A stretch of 64,000 nt of DNA from Sulfuricurvum sp. (GTDB taxonomy: Bacteria > Campylobacterota > Campylobacteria > Campylobacterales > Sulfurimonadaceae), in NCBI GenBank assembly GCA_030692765.1, contig JAUYUB010000006.1:124001-188000 (forward strand). The letters run 5' to 3'. This document shows positions 33,913 to 44,115 of the stretch, in pieces; positions within the stretch are counted from its first letter, which is position 1, and every line of letters starts with the position of its first letter. The notes below the pieces were generated by a model, which was not told the origin of the DNA, made no database searches, and saw nothing but the letters and a program-made list of their open reading frames with translations. The position numbers and the translations under genes were made by a program.

Positions 33913-35316
33913 ATGTTTAAATCGATATTTTCCAACTCTTTTGGTATCCTCATCTCACGCGTTAGCGGTTTGGCTCGAGACATTTTAATGACCTCTGTCT
34001 TGGGTGCTAATATGTGGAGTGATATTTTTCTCATGGCCTTTAAATTTCCCAATCTTTTTCGCCGTATTTTTGCAGAAGGGTCATTCACTCAAAGCTTTAT
34101 GCCCTCGTATATCGCAACACGACAAAAAAGTGTTTTCGCGGTTGCGATTTTCATCCGATTTATGGCGTTTATTGTCTTTTTATCGTTATTAGTGACCCTG
34201 TTCCCCGAATTTTCAACCAAATTGCTGGCATGGGACTGGAATGCGGATCTGATTGCCAAAACAGCGCCGCTGACCATGATCAATTTTTGGTATTTGGATC
34301 TTATTTTCATCGTCACCTTTTTAGGGACACTGCTGCAACACAAAGAGCATTTTTTCACTACCGCATTCTCCACCGTATGGCTCAATATCGCCATGGTTAC
34401 AGCGCTGTTACTCTTTAGTCACAGTGATCCAAAAACCATCGTTTATGCACTCAGCTTTTCAATTCTCATCGGCGGTGTCATGCAAGTACTCACCCATTTG
34501 TATTCTATACGCAAACAAGGACTAATGAAACTTCTCGTAGGGGGATGGAACTACCGTAAAACAAAAGATGTCAAAGAAGATGAACGCAAATTCAGCAATC
34601 TCTTTTTTCCTTCGCTTTTGGGCAATTCTACCGCACAAATCGCCTCGTTTATCGATACGAGTCTGGCCTCTTTCTTGGCCGCAGGTTCCGTTTCGTACCT
34701 CTTTTATGCCAACCGTGTTTTTCAACTCCCATTTGCCATCATTGCATTAGCCATTACGACCGCACTGTTCCCCTCAATCGCCAAAGCAATCAAAAATGAA
34801 AACCATACCCTCGCCTACCGAAATCTTCATAAATCGTTTTGGCTGCTCAGTGCTCTGTTAGGGATATCGGTTTTAGGTGGGGTTCTCTTATCTGAGCCCA
34901 TCATCTGGCTTTTGTTTGAACGGGGCAATTTCACAATAGTCGATACACACAATACCGCTGATGTACTGATGATGTATATGGTCGGTCTTATCCCTTTTGG
35001 TCTGGCAAAACTTTTTTCTCTGTATTTATACGCCATGCACAAACACATGAAAGCCGCTAAAATAGCGGGAATATCACTCATCATAAATCTCATCTTTTCG
35101 CTATTGCTTATGAAACCAATGGGCGCTGCAGGATTAGCATTGGCTGGGAGTATCGGAGGAGTCGTTCAGCTCATCCTCACCGCCAGAGAGATTGGATTTG
35201 GAATCGTTTGGAATCTTCTCAAAACCAAGTACAGTTTTTACTTTATCCTCGGTGTTGGGATTTTTGGAGTATTATTTTATACGCTAAACCATTTTTTACT
35301 CAATTTAATCCGATAA
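33913..35316 (+). CDS. murJ: Lipid II flippase MurJ (MviN)
   Basis: Moves lipid II across the inner membrane for peptidoglycan assembly. The 467-residue protein has about 14 hydrophobic helices. The family opening FGILISRVSGLARDILMTSV is followed by the signature NLFRRIFAEGSFTQSFMPSY (about 37-56), with conserved Arg residues of the central cavity. The ribosome site upstream (TAGG) is weak and rather far from ATG. It lies 9 bases before cysS in an apparent three-gene operon with msbA. Confidence 0.95.
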   Translation: MFKSIFSNSFGILISRVSGLARDILMTSVLGANMWSDIFLMAFKFPNLFRRIFAEGSFTQSFMPSYIATRQKSVFAVAIFIRFMAFIVFLSLLVTLFPEFSTKLLAWDWNADLIAKTAPLTMINFWYLDLIFIVTFLGTLLQHKEHFFTTAFSTVWLNIAMVTALLLFSHSDPKTIVYALSFSILIGGVMQVLTHLYSIRKQGLMKLLVGGWNYRKTKDVKEDERKFSNLFFPSLLGNSTAQIASFIDTSLASFLAAGSVSYLFYANRVFQLPFAIIALAITTALFPSIAKAIKNENHTLAYRNLHKSFWLLSALLGISVLGGVLLSEPIIWLLFERGNFTIVDTHNTADVLMMYMVGLIPFGLAKLFSLYLYAMHKHMKAAKIAGISLIINLIFSLLLMKPMGAAGLALAGSIGGVVQLILTAREIGFGIVWNLLKTKYSFYFILGVGIFGVLFYTLNHFLLNLIR

Positions 35317-35325
35317 AGAGAGACG

Positions 35326-36723
35326 ATGTTTCTATACGACAGTGTACAAAAAACAAAATGCAAATTTGAACCGCTTATCGAGGGGAAAGTCTCCCTCTAC
35401 GTCTGCGGACCGACCGTCTATGATGATGCCCACTTGGGACACGCTAAAAGTGCCTTGGCTTTTGATCTCTTAACCCGTGTGCTCGAAGCCAACGGCTACG
35501 ATGTCTTATTTGCCCGAAACATCACCGATATTGACGATAAAATCATTAACAAAGCTCGTGATCTTGGACTAAGCACCACAGACATAGCGACACGCTATAC
35601 CCAAGCCTACCACCGTGATATGAGTGCCATCGGCGTACGCCCTCCGACACTGGAACCAAAAGCGACCGAATCCATCTCTGCTATGACACGCATGATTGGG
35701 CAACTTATTGAGAAAAAACACGCTTACGTTATCAGCAACGGCGATGTCTATTTTGATACGCAAAGCGATAAGAGCTATCTCTCTCTTTCAAACCGACAAA
35801 GCATCGAAAACATTAGTCGGGTCACTGCGGTAAGTGAGAAAAAAAACGAGGCTGATTTTGTTCTTTGGAAAGCGGTGCATGACGAAAGTGTTTCCTTTGA
35901 ATCTCCCTTTGGTCCAGGTCGACCTGGATGGCACTTGGAGTGTTCAGCAATGATTGAACAGCATATGGTCACCAAAGACCTCCCCTATGCAATTGACATA
36001 CATGGAGGAGGGGCAGATCTGTTGTTCCCTCACCACGAAAACGAAGCCGCACAAACACGCTGTGCGACCAATCACGAATTGGCCCGCTATTGGATGCATA
36101 ACGGTTTTATCAACGTGGACGGAGAAAAAATGTCCAAAAGCCTTGGGAACAGTTTTTTCCTCAAAGACGCTCTCAAAGCCTATAATGGCGAAGTGCTGCG
36201 TTTTTATCTCCTTAGCACCCATTATCGTGGTGATTTTAATTTTAATGAAGAGGATTTGATCGCTTCCAAAAAACGGCTTGACCGACTTTATCGACTCAAA
36301 AAACGTATTTTTGGACTCACAGCGGAAGTAATCGATACCGAATTTAAAACGGCCTTGATGGAGGTGCTAAGCGATGACTTGAATGTCTCCAAAGCGTACG
36401 CGCTTATCGATGAATTGATCTCTAATGCAAATGATGCGCTGGATGCGAATGCTAAAGACAAACTCTATCGCCAAAAACTTCTCTCTTCTCTTGGATTCAT
36501 CGAAACCGTATTAGGCTTTGGAGGTCAAAATCCGTATGAATATTTTCAATTCGGTCTGGATAAGGCGACAAAAGCTAAAATCGACGGCTTGATTTCAAAA
36601 CGCTCTGAAGCCAAAGCACTCAAAGACTTCGCCGCTTCGGATGCGATTCGTGATGAGTTGACATGCATGAATGTGTCCATCATGGATACCGCCAACGGAA
36701 CCTTTTGGGAGATCAGTAATTGA
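35326..36723 (+). CDS. cysS: Cysteinyl-tRNA synthetase
   Basis: Class I aminoacyl-tRNA synthetase of 465 residues. The zinc Cys is in YVCGPTVYDDAHLGHAKSA, which also holds the HIGH-type motif (HLGH). Further zinc ligands are in GWHLECSAMIEQHM and the FPHHENEAAQTRC stretch, and KMSKS is intact (GEKMSKSLGNSFF). An AGAGA ribosome site lies 6 bases before ATG. Its stop overlaps the start codon of the next gene. Confidence 0.97.
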   Translation: MFLYDSVQKTKCKFEPLIEGKVSLYVCGPTVYDDAHLGHAKSALAFDLLTRVLEANGYDVLFARNITDIDDKIINKARDLGLSTTDIATRYTQAYHRDMSAIGVRPPTLEPKATESISAMTRMIGQLIEKKHAYVISNGDVYFDTQSDKSYLSLSNRQSIENISRVTAVSEKKNEADFVLWKAVHDESVSFESPFGPGRPGWHLECSAMIEQHMVTKDLPYAIDIHGGGADLLFPHHENEAAQTRCATNHELARYWMHNGFINVDGEKMSKSLGNSFFLKDALKAYNGEVLRFYLLSTHYRGDFNFNEEDLIASKKRLDRLYRLKKRIFGLTAEVIDTEFKTALMEVLSDDLNVSKAYALIDELISNANDALDANAKDKLYRQKLLSSLGFIETVLGFGGQNPYEYFQFGLDKATKAKIDGLISKRSEAKALKDFAASDAIRDELTCMNVSIMDTANGTFWEISN

Positions 36724-38426
36724 AAGAAATCTATCAACGCTACTGGCCCTATATAAAAGGGTATAAGTTCCATTATTCGATGGTTCTCATCGGTATCATA
36801 CTTACTGTCATCGCAACAGCAGGAACCGCTCAAATTATGCAGCCGATCATGGACGATATGTTTATCAAAAAAGATCCCCAAATGCTCATCTTTATTCCAT
36901 TACTGCTCATCGGAATATACGTGATGAAGTCTTTGGGAAGGTATTTGCAATCGGTTTACACCAACTACATCGGACTACACATCATTTCACGCCTACGTGA
37001 AGATCTGCTGGAAAAAATTATGTACATGGACATGCAGTTTTTGTACATTAACCGCAGCGGTGAGCTCATCTCCCGAATCACCAATGACCTCGCCCGTGTC
37101 CAATATTTTGTCTCATCCATGCTTCCTGAGCTTATCCGTGAGAGTATCACTGTTGTGGCATTGGTTGGTTATGTTATCTGGCTCAATCCTATGTTGGCAT
37201 TTTGGTCCCTCATCGTTATGCCCGTGATTATTGTCCCATTAATCTCCATCACCAAACGGCTCAAACGACTGTCGCATCGCTCACAAGAAAAAAACGCGGA
37301 TGTTATGACACGATTAACGGAAGTATTCAACAACAGTGAAATCATTAAAGCTAATGCGACAGAAGCGTACGAGCTGGCACGTTTCAAACAAGACAATGAA
37401 TACTTTTTCAAAATCAACATGAAATCCACCTATACCAATGAATTAGTCTCTCCCCTCATGGAGATCATCGCAGCTGTAGGTTTGGCCGCGGTCATTTATG
37501 TTGGAGGACGCCAAGTCTATGATAATAAAATGAGTGTTGGCGAATTTACTGCATTTTTAACCGCAGTTGGCCTCGTATTCCAGCCGCTTCGCCGTGTCAG
37601 CAGCATTTACGGAAAAATTCAAGATGCCCTTGCGGCAAGCGAACGGGTCTTTCATATTTTTGATATAAACAACGCAATCCAAGACGGAGCAAAAGAGCTC
37701 TCAGAACCGATAGAAAGCATTCAATTTAAGAATATTACTCTCAAATTTGGGGATAAAAAAGCATTAGAAGCCTTAAATCTCACCATTCACGCAGGGCAAA
37801 ATATTGCTCTCGTAGGGCAAAGTGGCGGCGGTAAGAGTTCACTTGTCAACCTGCTTCTACGTTTTTACGATGCAAACGAGGGTTCAATCAGCATCAACAG
37901 CCATAATATCCAAGAGTACACCCAAAACTCCCTACGCCACCAAATTGCCAGCGTATCCCAGCGGGTCTACATCTTCCAAGACACCCTTGCCGCGAATGTC
38001 GCATACGGAAACGATGTCGACGAAGAAAAAGTCATCGAAGCCTTAACAATGGCCGATGCCATTGAATTCGCCACAAGTCTGCCTGATGGAATCCATACGA
38101 TGATGCAAGAGTTTGGGGCCAATCTCTCAGGCGGTCAGCGTCAGCGCATTGCCATTGCCCGTGCCATTTACAAACACGCATCTCTGCTTATTTTAGATGA
38201 AGCGACCAGCGCATTGGACAACGAAAGTGAAAAACGGATTCAAAATGCTCTTCATGAATACTCTAAAGATAAGATCACCGTTACCATTGCACACCGCTTG
38301 AGCACCATCACTCATGCCGATGCCATTTTGTATTTTGAAGCGGGTAAAATCATCGCACGGGGGACGCATCAAGAGCTCTTGGAAACATCCGATGCCTACC
38401 GCCGCTTGGCGGGAGAGATGGTTTAA
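36720..38426 (+). CDS. msbA: MsbA-like lipid flippase, TTG start
   Basis: Homodimeric ABC exporter that flips lipid A-core or a related lipid; the position after murJ-cysS is the same as in Campylobacter. The start codon is TTG and overlaps the cysS stop (TTGA), with GGGAG 8 bases upstream inside cysS; no ATG start fits better. The 568 residues have six transmembrane helices (about 15-310) and an ATPase domain with Walker A GQSGGGKSS, signature NLSGGQRQRIAIARAI, Walker B LLILDEATSALD and switch VTIAHRLSTI. A terminator-like hairpin overlaps its stop codon. Confidence 0.92.
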   Translation: MKEIYQRYWPYIKGYKFHYSMVLIGIILTVIATAGTAQIMQPIMDDMFIKKDPQMLIFIPLLLIGIYVMKSLGRYLQSVYTNYIGLHIISRLREDLLEKIMYMDMQFLYINRSGELISRITNDLARVQYFVSSMLPELIRESITVVALVGYVIWLNPMLAFWSLIVMPVIIVPLISITKRLKRLSHRSQEKNADVMTRLTEVFNNSEIIKANATEAYELARFKQDNEYFFKINMKSTYTNELVSPLMEIIAAVGLAAVIYVGGRQVYDNKMSVGEFTAFLTAVGLVFQPLRRVSSIYGKIQDALAASERVFHIFDINNAIQDGAKELSEPIESIQFKNITLKFGDKKALEALNLTIHAGQNIALVGQSGGGKSSLVNLLLRFYDANEGSISINSHNIQEYTQNSLRHQIASVSQRVYIFQDTLAANVAYGNDVDEEKVIEALTMADAIEFATSLPDGIHTMMQEFGANLSGGQRQRIAIARAIYKHASLLILDEATSALDNESEKRIQNALHEYSKDKITVTIAHRLSTITHADAILYFEAGKIIARGTHQELLETSDAYRRLAGEMV

Positions 38427-38444
38427 TTTTTTCATTAAACCATT
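38419..38444 (+). terminator. Hairpin at the end of the murJ-cysS-msbA unit
   Basis: ATGGTTTAA-ttttttca-TTAAACCAT is a perfect 9-bp stem that includes the msbA stop codon, followed by TTT. It is AT-rich but well formed and is followed at once by a new promoter. Confidence 0.6.
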
Positions 38445-38451
38445 TTAGAGT

Positions 38452-38457
38452 ATAATC
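38452..38457 (+). promoter_or_regulatory. Predicted -10 box of the pyrD operon
   Basis: A perfect TATAAT 32 bases before the pyrD ATG, just after the preceding hairpin. It should drive the tightly packed run from pyrD to the YggS gene. Confidence 0.6.
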
Positions 38458-38488
38458 GCATCAATTTATCACAAGAAGGCAAATATCT

Positions 38489-39547
38489 ATGATCGATTAC
38501 GAATCATTAAAACCGTGGTTATTCAAGCTTCAGCCCGAAAATGCACATACATTAGGGGCTCTAGCATTACGCGGTGCCGGCTTTTGTCCACCTCTTTTAA
38601 ATCATTTTATCGCTAAATACTTTGTCACGCATCCTTCTTTGACCCAAGAACTCTTTGGGCGTATTTTTCTCAATCCGGTAGGACTTGCCGCCGGTTTTGA
38701 TAAGAACGCCACTATGATTCAGGGAACATTGGCTATGGGGTTTGGTTTCACCGAAATCGGTACTCTGACTCCAAAACCCCAAGAAGGAAACCCTCGACCA
38801 CGACTTTGGCGTCATATCGAAGAAGAATCGTTGCAAAATGCGATGGGATTCAATAATGATGGATTGTTCCGTATCTCTCATCGTTTAAAAAATATTTATC
38901 CGTTTAGCAGTCCTATCGGTGTCAATATCGGAAAAAATAAACTTACCTCTGAAGAAAATGCGCTAAAAGATTATACAACGCTCATCAAGGCATTGCATCC
39001 GTATGCAGATTATATGGTGATCAATATCTCTTCCCCTAACACGCCGGGATTACGCGATTTGCAGAATGAAGAGTTTATTGCGCAACTTTTTCAAACTGCC
39101 AAAACACTGACATCCAAGCCGATCCTTCTAAAAATCGCTCCTGACATGTCAGAGGACCAAGCGGTGGCACTTTGTGTGCATGCTGTTGCAAGTGGTGCAG
39201 ATGGAATCATCGCCACAAATACTACCGTTGACTATTCACTGCTCGCTGATCCTGAAGATATTGGCGGAATCAGCGGCGAAGTATTGCGTGAACGCAGTTT
39301 TTACATCTTTGATGCCATTGCACGCGAACTGTTCGGAAAAACAATCCTTATCAGTGTAGGCGGTATTTCTACCCCCGAGGAAGCGTATCGCCGTATTCGT
39401 GCCGGAGCATCGCTGGTCCAGTTGTACAGTTCTTTGATTTTCAAAGGGCCTGAAGTCGTTGAAGATATCAACAGCGGTCTTATCGATTTACTTGCACAAG
39501 ACGGTTACACCTCGATCACCCAAGCTATTGGCGCCGATCGTCAATGA
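38489..39547 (+). CDS. pyrD: Dihydroorotate dehydrogenase, quinone type (class 2)
   Basis: Membrane-associated flavoenzyme of pyrimidine synthesis that passes electrons to the quinone pool. The 352 residues include an N-terminal amphipathic quinone-channel region ([20 protein letters not shown]), FMN contacts [11 protein letters not shown] and the catalytic Ser in [14 protein letters not shown], which marks class 2. [17 protein letters not shown] near the end binds the FMN phosphate. AGAAGG precedes the ATG. It overlaps the M16 gene by 4 bases. Confidence 0.97.
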   Translation: MIDYESLKPWLFKLQPENAHTLGALALRGAGFCPPLLNHFIAKYFVTHPSLTQELFGRIFLNPVGLAAGFDKNATMIQGTLAMGFGFTEIGTLTPKPQEGNPRPRLWRHIEEESLQNAMGFNNDGLFRISHRLKNIYPFSSPIGVNIGKNKLTSEENALKDYTTLIKALHPYADYMVINISSPNTPGLRDLQNEEFIAQLFQTAKTLTSKPILLKIAPDMSEDQAVALCVHAVASGADGIIATNTTVDYSLLADPEDIGGISGEVLRERSFYIFDAIARELFGKTILISVGGISTPEEAYRRIRAGASLVQLYSSLIFKGPEVVEDINSGLIDLLAQDGYTSITQAIGADRQ

Positions 39548-40845
39548 AACTACTCACGATATTATTTTTTACGCTAGGAACTTTAATGGCCACCTCTTTA
39601 CCTCACTACGAAACGAAAACGCTTGCCAATGGATTGCAGATCGTTGCCATTCCTATGGAGAACCATTCAGGGGTTATTTCAACTGATATTTTTTATAAAG
39701 TAGGAAGCCGCAATGAAGTTATGGGCAAAAGCGGTATTGCCCACATGCTTGAGCACATGAACTTTAAATCCACCAAAAACCTCAAAGCGGGTGAGTTTGA
39801 CGAAGAAGTCAAGAGCATCGGCGGACTTAACAATGCTTCCACAGGATTTGATCATACACATTACTACATCAAATCAAGCAGCGATAACTTGGGAAAATCT
39901 CTCGATCTCTTTGCCGAGTTAATGCAAAATCTCAATCTCAAAGACGAAGAGTTTCAGCCTGAACGTAATGTTGTAGCTGAAGAACGCCGTTGGAGAACCG
40001 ATAATAATCCGATGGGCTACCTCTATTTTCGCCTCTTTAACAGCGCCTATATTTACCATTCTTACCATTGGACACCGATTGGCTTCATGAATGACATTCA
40101 AACATGGGCGCTCAAAGACATCCAAGATTTTCACCAGATGTATTATCAGCCAAAAAACGCTATTTTGATCGTCACAGGGGACATCAAACCCAAAACCGTC
40201 TTTGCCGAAGCGAAAAAGTACTTTGATAAGGTCCCTAATACGGTTGAAATACCTGCCATTAAAATCGTTGAGCCTGAACAAGACGGAGCACGTCGTGTCA
40301 TTGTCCACAAAGAAAGCGAAGTGGAAATGTTAGCCATCTCGTTTCCGATTCCCAATTTTCAGCACGCAGATCAAGCAAAACTCTCTGCAATCAGCGAACT
40401 GCTCAGTTCGGGTAAAAGCTCACGTCTGTACCGTAAACTCGTAGATGAAAAACGCCTAGTGAATCAAGTACATGCCTACAATATGGAAACCATCGATCCG
40501 GGTGTCTTTTTATTTTTAGCCATTGCCAATAAAGGTGTTACTGCTGAGGAAATAGAAAAAGAGCTTTGGAAAGAGATCAAAGCACTCCAGTCAAAACCGG
40601 TCAAAAAATCGGAATTGGACAAAATAAAGATCAATACCCGTGCTGATTTCATCTATTCCCTAGAGAGTTCTACCTCTGTGGCAGAGTTATTTGGAAGCTA
40701 TTTCTCACGCGGAGATATTACTCCCTTAGAACGCTATGAGGTGTCAATCAATGCACTAACCCCCCAAGATATCCAAGAAACAGCCAAGCGCTATTTTGAT
40801 GTGGATAAATCCACTACCATCATTTTACGAAAAGGTCAAAAATGA
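39544..40845 (+). CDS. M16-family zinc peptidase
   Basis: A 433-residue pitrilysin-type protease with signal peptide ([20 protein letters not shown]) and so probably periplasmic. The inverted zinc motif HxxEH is in GIAHMLEHMNFKST (about 57-70), with the distal Glu in ERNVVAEERRW. The C-terminal half is the second M16 lobe (LSAISELLSSGKSSRLYRKL). It sits between pyrD and dapA as in Helicobacter and Campylobacter; the substrate is unknown. Confidence 0.94.
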   Translation: MKLLTILFFTLGTLMATSLPHYETKTLANGLQIVAIPMENHSGVISTDIFYKVGSRNEVMGKSGIAHMLEHMNFKSTKNLKAGEFDEEVKSIGGLNNASTGFDHTHYYIKSSSDNLGKSLDLFAELMQNLNLKDEEFQPERNVVAEERRWRTDNNPMGYLYFRLFNSAYIYHSYHWTPIGFMNDIQTWALKDIQDFHQMYYQPKNAILIVTGDIKPKTVFAEAKKYFDKVPNTVEIPAIKIVEPEQDGARRVIVHKESEVEMLAISFPIPNFQHADQAKLSAISELLSSGKSSRLYRKLVDEKRLVNQVHAYNMETIDPGVFLFLAIANKGVTAEEIEKELWKEIKALQSKPVKKSELDKIKINTRADFIYSLESSTSVAELFGSYFSRGDITPLERYEVSINALTPQDIQETAKRYFDVDKSTTIILRKGQK

Positions 40846-41735
40846 ATCTAGTTACAGGCTCAACAACCGCCCTTATCACCCCTTTTAAAAACGGGAAATT
40901 GGATGAGCAAAAGTACGCTGATCTCATAAGAAGACAAATAAAAAATGGGATCAATGCCGTGTGCCCAGTGGGTACAACGGGTGAGAGTGCAACCCTTAGC
41001 TATGATGAAGACCGTATTTGTATGGAAATCGCCGTAGAAGTCTGCAAAGGAACAAGTACCAAGGTTCTCGCAGGTGCAGGAAGCAACTCAACAGCAGAAG
41101 CGATCGAGGCTGCAAAAGTTGCTCAAAAATGCGGTGTTGATGCAATATTTTCTGTGGCTCCTTATTACAACAAGCCTTCTCAAGAAGGACTGTATCAGCA
41201 CTATAAAGCGATTGCACAATCGGTCAGTGATCTACCGTTTATGCTCTACAATGTCCCGGGACGTACCGTTGTGGATATCAGTGCCGATACGGTTATCCGA
41301 CTCTTTGATGATGTTGAAAACATCTATGGTATCAAAGAAGCGACAGGCAGTATTGAGCGTACAATAGAACTGCTTTCACGACGACCTGATCTTAAAGTAT
41401 TTTCAGGGGATGATGCGATTGACTACGCCATCCTGGCGTGTGGAGGAGCGGGGATTACCTCAGTTACTTCCAACCTCTTGCCGGATATGAAGAGTCAATT
41501 GGTTGCCAAAGCACTCGCAGGTGATTTTGCAGGTTCTAAAAAGATCAACGATGCCCTTTTCCCTATTAACAAAGCGCTCTTCGTAGAGTCTAACCCTGTT
41601 ATGATCAAAGCCGCGATGTACATCGCGGGACTCATCGACACATTGGAATATCGCCTTCCGCTCGTGGCACCTAGTACCGCCAACCTAAAAATGATCGAAG
41701 AAATCATGAAAAACTACACCATTCAAGGAGCATAA
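40842..41735 (+). CDS. dapA: 4-hydroxy-tetrahydrodipicolinate synthase
   Basis: Condenses pyruvate with aspartate semialdehyde, the first committed step to lysine and meso-diaminopimelate for the cell wall. The 297 residues have VCPVGTTGESATLSYDE, the Tyr of FMLYNVPGRTVVDIS and the Schiff-base Lys in YGIKEATGSIE (about 161). It overlaps the M16 gene by 4 bases and is followed 3 bases later by the SDR gene. Confidence 0.97.
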   Translation: MNLVTGSTTALITPFKNGKLDEQKYADLIRRQIKNGINAVCPVGTTGESATLSYDEDRICMEIAVEVCKGTSTKVLAGAGSNSTAEAIEAAKVAQKCGVDAIFSVAPYYNKPSQEGLYQHYKAIAQSVSDLPFMLYNVPGRTVVDISADTVIRLFDDVENIYGIKEATGSIERTIELLSRRPDLKVFSGDDAIDYAILACGGAGITSVTSNLLPDMKSQLVAKALAGDFAGSKKINDALFPINKALFVESNPVMIKAAMYIAGLIDTLEYRLPLVAPSTANLKMIEEIMKNYTIQGA

Positions 41736-41738
41736 ATA

Positions 41739-42515
41739 ATGACAAATATGAAAGGCAAAACGCTGGTAATCACCGGAGCCACTAAAGGTATCGGTCAAGC
41801 CATCGCTGAGAAATTTGCGCAAAATGGTGTCAACATCGCATTCACGTACAATTCTAACGCTGAGACTGCAGCCGTATTAGCAAAAGGGCTCGAAGAAAAA
41901 TACGGGATCAAAGCACGTGCTTATCCTCTCAATATTTTAGAAACAGATGAATTTAAACCCCTTTTTGAAGCCATTGATGCTGATTTTGACCGTGTTGACT
42001 TTTTTGTCAGCAATGCGATGATCTACGGCCGTCCTGTTGTTGGCGGATACGGCAAGTTTATGCGCCTGAAACCACGTGGTCTTAATAACATCTACACTGC
42101 AACAGTCAATGCCTTCGTCGTAGGAACCCAAGAAGCGGCAAAACGTATGGAAAAAGTGGGCGGCGGTGCTGTTGTCACCATGTCCAGTACGGGAAATCTT
42201 ATCTACATCGAAAACTATGCCGGTCATGGAACCAACAAAGCAGCCGTTGAGGCAATGAGCCGTTATGCTGCCGTTGAGCTTGGTGAGATGAACATCCGTG
42301 TCAATGCCGTTTCAGGCGGTCCGATTGACACCGATGCCCTCAAAGCATTTACAAACTACGAAGAGGTCAAAGCCGAAACCATTCGTCGCTCTGCCATGAA
42401 CCGTATGGGTTCTCCTAATGACATCGCGGGTTCTGTTTATTTTCTGTGCACCGACGAAGCGAGCTGGATTACGGGTCAAACGATCGTTGTTGACGGTGGA
42501 ACCACCTTTAGATGA
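41739..42515 (+). CDS. fabL: FabL-type enoyl-ACP reductase (SDR family)
   Basis: Short-chain dehydrogenase of 258 residues with the NAD(P) motif TGATKGIGQA (about 12-21). The active-site Tyr160 and Lys167 are separated by six residues (YAGHGTNK), the Tyr-x6-Lys spacing of enoyl-ACP reductases and not the Tyr-x3-Lys of ordinary SDRs. The stretches IENY and VNAVSGGPIDTDALKAFTN closely resemble Bacillus FabL as I recall it. It would catalyse the last reduction of fatty-acid elongation. An ordinary SDR (the hdhA annotation used in Helicobacter) is the alternative. It lies in the dapA-pgsA run with short gaps or overlaps. Confidence 0.8.
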   Translation: MTNMKGKTLVITGATKGIGQAIAEKFAQNGVNIAFTYNSNAETAAVLAKGLEEKYGIKARAYPLNILETDEFKPLFEAIDADFDRVDFFVSNAMIYGRPVVGGYGKFMRLKPRGLNNIYTATVNAFVVGTQEAAKRMEKVGGGAVVTMSSTGNLIYIENYAGHGTNKAAVEAMSRYAAVELGEMNIRVNAVSGGPIDTDALKAFTNYEEVKAETIRRSAMNRMGSPNDIAGSVYFLCTDEASWITGQTIVVDGGTTFR

Positions 42516-43066
42516 TAAACCTCCCAAATCTCCTAGCACTCTCCCGCCTGCTCATCGCACCCGTGATGTTTTGGGTCATTCTCAATCCGCAAATTTTTAC
42601 CGACAACGGCTGGCACATCAGCTGGAGTTATTACACCGCCTCGCTGCTTTTTGTCCTTGCCAGTGTTACCGATTTTTTTGACGGTTACATCGCACGTGAA
42701 CTGGACCAAATTACGATTGTTGGGCAGATTCTCGACCCATTGGCCGATAAAATGCTTACGTTAGCCGCTTTTTTAGGTCTTATGATGAGTGGTGAGGCTT
42801 CTGCTTGGGCCATCTATATCATCATCGGAAGAGAGCTGTTTATCACGGGTCTTCGTACCCTCTCACTGTCTGAGGGGATCGACATCAGTGCTTCATGGGC
42901 TGGAAAAGTCAAAACCGTTGCACAGATGATCGCTATTGGATTTTTGCTGATGCATTGGATGGGCGGAGAACTACTATTGTGGATTGCCGTTGCCCTTACC
43001 ATTTATTCAGGCGGTGAATATCTCGTAGGATTTGCAAAAGCCTATCGCACTAAGGAAAGTACATGA
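42512..43066 (+). CDS. pgsA: CDP-diacylglycerol--glycerol-3-phosphate 3-phosphatidyltransferase
   Basis: Makes phosphatidylglycerol phosphate in the inner membrane. The 184 residues carry the CDP-alcohol transferase motif, here DGYIARELDQITIVGQILDP followed by LADK (DG..AR........G...D...D, about 50-75), and about five hydrophobic helices. It overlaps both neighbours by 4 bases. Confidence 0.95.
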   Translation: MINLPNLLALSRLLIAPVMFWVILNPQIFTDNGWHISWSYYTASLLFVLASVTDFFDGYIARELDQITIVGQILDPLADKMLTLAAFLGLMMSGEASAWAIYIIIGRELFITGLRTLSLSEGIDISASWAGKVKTVAQMIAIGFLLMHWMGGELLLWIAVALTIYSGGEYLVGFAKAYRTKEST

Positions 43067-44115
43067 GCTGGTTTATAGCACTTCTTATTTTATCCGCTCT
43101 TATCTTTTTTCATGAGTTGGGACATTACAGTGCCGCTAAATTTTTTGGGGTCTTCGTAGAAGTATTTAGTATCGGATTTGGGACAAAACTCTTCTCTTTC
43201 AACTGGCTGGGAACAAAATGGCAAATTTCTGCTATTCCCTTAGGCGGTTATGTGAAAATGAAAGGTCAAGACGATCTGGATCCAACAATAATTAGCAGTG
43301 ATAACGACAGCTATAATTCTAAAAAGCCATGGCAGCGTATTATCATCCTCCTTGCAGGTCCCGTTGCCAATTTCGTCCTTGCATGGTTTTTATTGTACGC
43401 CATTGCCCTTGGTGGTCCAAAAGCGCTCTCTCCGGTTATTGGTATGGTTTCGAAAGACTCACCTGCCCAAATTGCAGGTCTTGTAAAAAATGACCGTATT
43501 TTGGCTATCAATGGAAGTTCCATTACCCAATGGGATGAAATATCAGAAGCGATTGTCTCCTCGAACGGAGATTTGACCTTGCAAGTGCAACGTGAAAATG
43601 CACTCATGTTTGTCACACTCTCTCCTCGCATCAGTGAATCCACTAATATGTTTAAAGAAAAAATCTACAAGCGCATGGTAGGAATCGCTCCATCGGGTGA
43701 CACTTATACTCTGCATCTGAATCCGATTCAAGGTATCCCCTACGCTACTAAAGAGACCGTTAACGCATCGTTGATGATTTTTCAAAGTGTCCAAAAACTA
43801 ATCACCGGTGTTGTCCCTACCAAAGAGCTTGGCGGAGTTGTGAGCATCGTTCAAATTACTGCAGATGCTACTGCCTATGGCTGGATGAGCCTCTTTTTCT
43901 TTTCAGCGCTCATCTCCGTCAATCTGGGTGTTTTAAACCTTCTCCCTATTCCCGCTTTAGATGGAGGACACATTATGTTCAACCTTTACGAGATGATTCG
44001 TAAAAAAGCCCCTAGTGAAGCGGTCATTACTCAACTCACTATTGGCGGATGGGTTATCTTATTGGGACTTATGACTTTGGGTCTATACAACGATATAACG
44101 AGATTAATGCAATGA
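43063..44115 (+). CDS. rseP: Site-2 protease RseP
   Basis: Intramembrane zinc metalloprotease of 350 residues. HELGH is at residues 18-22 in the first transmembrane helix, a single PDZ domain at about 110-175 (IAGLVKNDRILAINGSSITQ) and the LDG motif in NLLPIPALDGGHIMF near the C-terminus. It normally cleaves anti-sigma factors or residual signal peptides; a substrate is not indicated here. It overlaps pgsA and the YggS gene. Confidence 0.95.
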   Translation: MSWFIALLILSALIFFHELGHYSAAKFFGVFVEVFSIGFGTKLFSFNWLGTKWQISAIPLGGYVKMKGQDDLDPTIISSDNDSYNSKKPWQRIIILLAGPVANFVLAWFLLYAIALGGPKALSPVIGMVSKDSPAQIAGLVKNDRILAINGSSITQWDEISEAIVSSNGDLTLQVQRENALMFVTLSPRISESTNMFKEKIYKRMVGIAPSGDTYTLHLNPIQGIPYATKETVNASLMIFQSVQKLITGVVPTKELGGVVSIVQITADATAYGWMSLFFFSALISVNLGVLNLLPIPALDGGHIMFNLYEMIRKKAPSEAVITQLTIGGWVILLGLMTLGLYNDITRLMQ

